A stretch of 64,000 nucleotides of DNA. It comes from Giardia muris. Taxonomy: Eukaryota; Fornicata; Diplomonadida; Hexamitidae. The notes under the pieces were generated by a model that saw only the letters and a program-made list of their open reading frames with translations, was not told the origin of the DNA and searched no databases. The position numbers were made by a program, and so were the translations under genes. Position 1 is the stretch's first letter. Each line of letters opens with the position of its first letter. Location: NCBI GenBank assembly GCA_006247105.1, contig CM016925.1, forward strand, positions 248,001 through 312,000, in the 5' to 3' direction. Shown here piece after piece: positions 63,951 to 64,000 of this stretch.

Positions 63951-64000
63951 AAAGTGCAAGAAGAAGCAGAGGAGAGGCTCTCCCAGATGAATCAAGAGAT

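Noticed and set aside
1..64000. Prokaryotic features (operons with ribosome-binding sites, CRISPR, insertion sequences)
   Set aside because: Gene content is eukaryotic (RNA polymerase I/II/III-type subunit, USP, Nuf2, V-ATPase, DPP III, tRNAs without CCA), and I saw no direct-repeat arrays or transposase genes.

Overview
This window looks like a nuclear chromosome segment of a diplomonad of the genus Giardia. I infer a G. muris-like lineage more than G. intestinalis. The evidence is intron-less, back-to-back genes with gaps often under 50 bp; short A-rich runs directly before start codons; the Giardia polyadenylation-type heptamer AGTRAAY at gene ends, often overlapping the stop codon or the next ATG; cysteine-rich variant-specific surface protein (VSP) sequences with a conserved membrane anchor ending GCRGK (G. 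intestinalis VSPs usually end CRGKA); ankyrin/NEK kinase proteins; and pyruvate:ferredoxin oxidoreductase as a core metabolic enzyme. The species call is inference from these traits, not from a database match.

From 1 to about 16 kb is a compact housekeeping block: a coiled-coil protein cut by the left edge, a possible Sfi1-like protein, a small conserved-looking protein, V-ATPase subunit c, a macro-domain protein, a disordered protein, a 1394-residue ankyrin pseudokinase, a Nuf2-like kinetochore protein and a ubiquitin-specific protease. From 16 to 20.4 kb is a first accessory island: a decayed VSP, the 3' remnant of a DYRK-type kinase with its polyadenylation signal, and an intact ankyrin/coiled-coil/NEK kinase gene.

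From 20.5 to 53 kb the window is again dense and housekeeping: tRNA-Val(GAC), nicotinate phosphoribosyltransferase, a secreted TPR/DnaJ co-chaperone, tRNA-Met, an ORC1/CDC6 AAA+ ATPase, a TPR protein, a CAMK-like pseudokinase, a CH-domain protein, an SP-rich protein, a protein with an unclear N-terminus, PFOR, then a run of minus-strand genes (second-largest RNA polymerase subunit, probably Pol I; LMBR1-like membrane protein; two small hypotheticals; a high-cysteine membrane protein; a Frag1/DRAM-like membrane protein; an unknown), a large coiled-coil protein and dipeptidyl peptidase III.

From 53 kb to the right end is a second accessory island, rich in relics: a RING-finger gene, two tandem VSP reading frames without start codons, two protein-kinase remnants, a second divergent CDC6/ORC-like ATPase, an NSF (SNARE-disassembly ATPase) pseudogene broken by stops, frameshifts and loss of its Walker A motif, an inverted VSP 3' remnant, and an ankyrin/coiled-coil paralogue of the 18 kb NEK gene. 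The two islands share gene families (VSP, ankyrin/NEK, kinase fragments). This suggests repeated duplication, truncation and recombination inside Giardia's variable gene repertoire. I found no CRISPR, insertion sequence, rRNA or bacterial-type operon. I saw no canonical Giardia intron signal while reading, but did not scan for one exhaustively.
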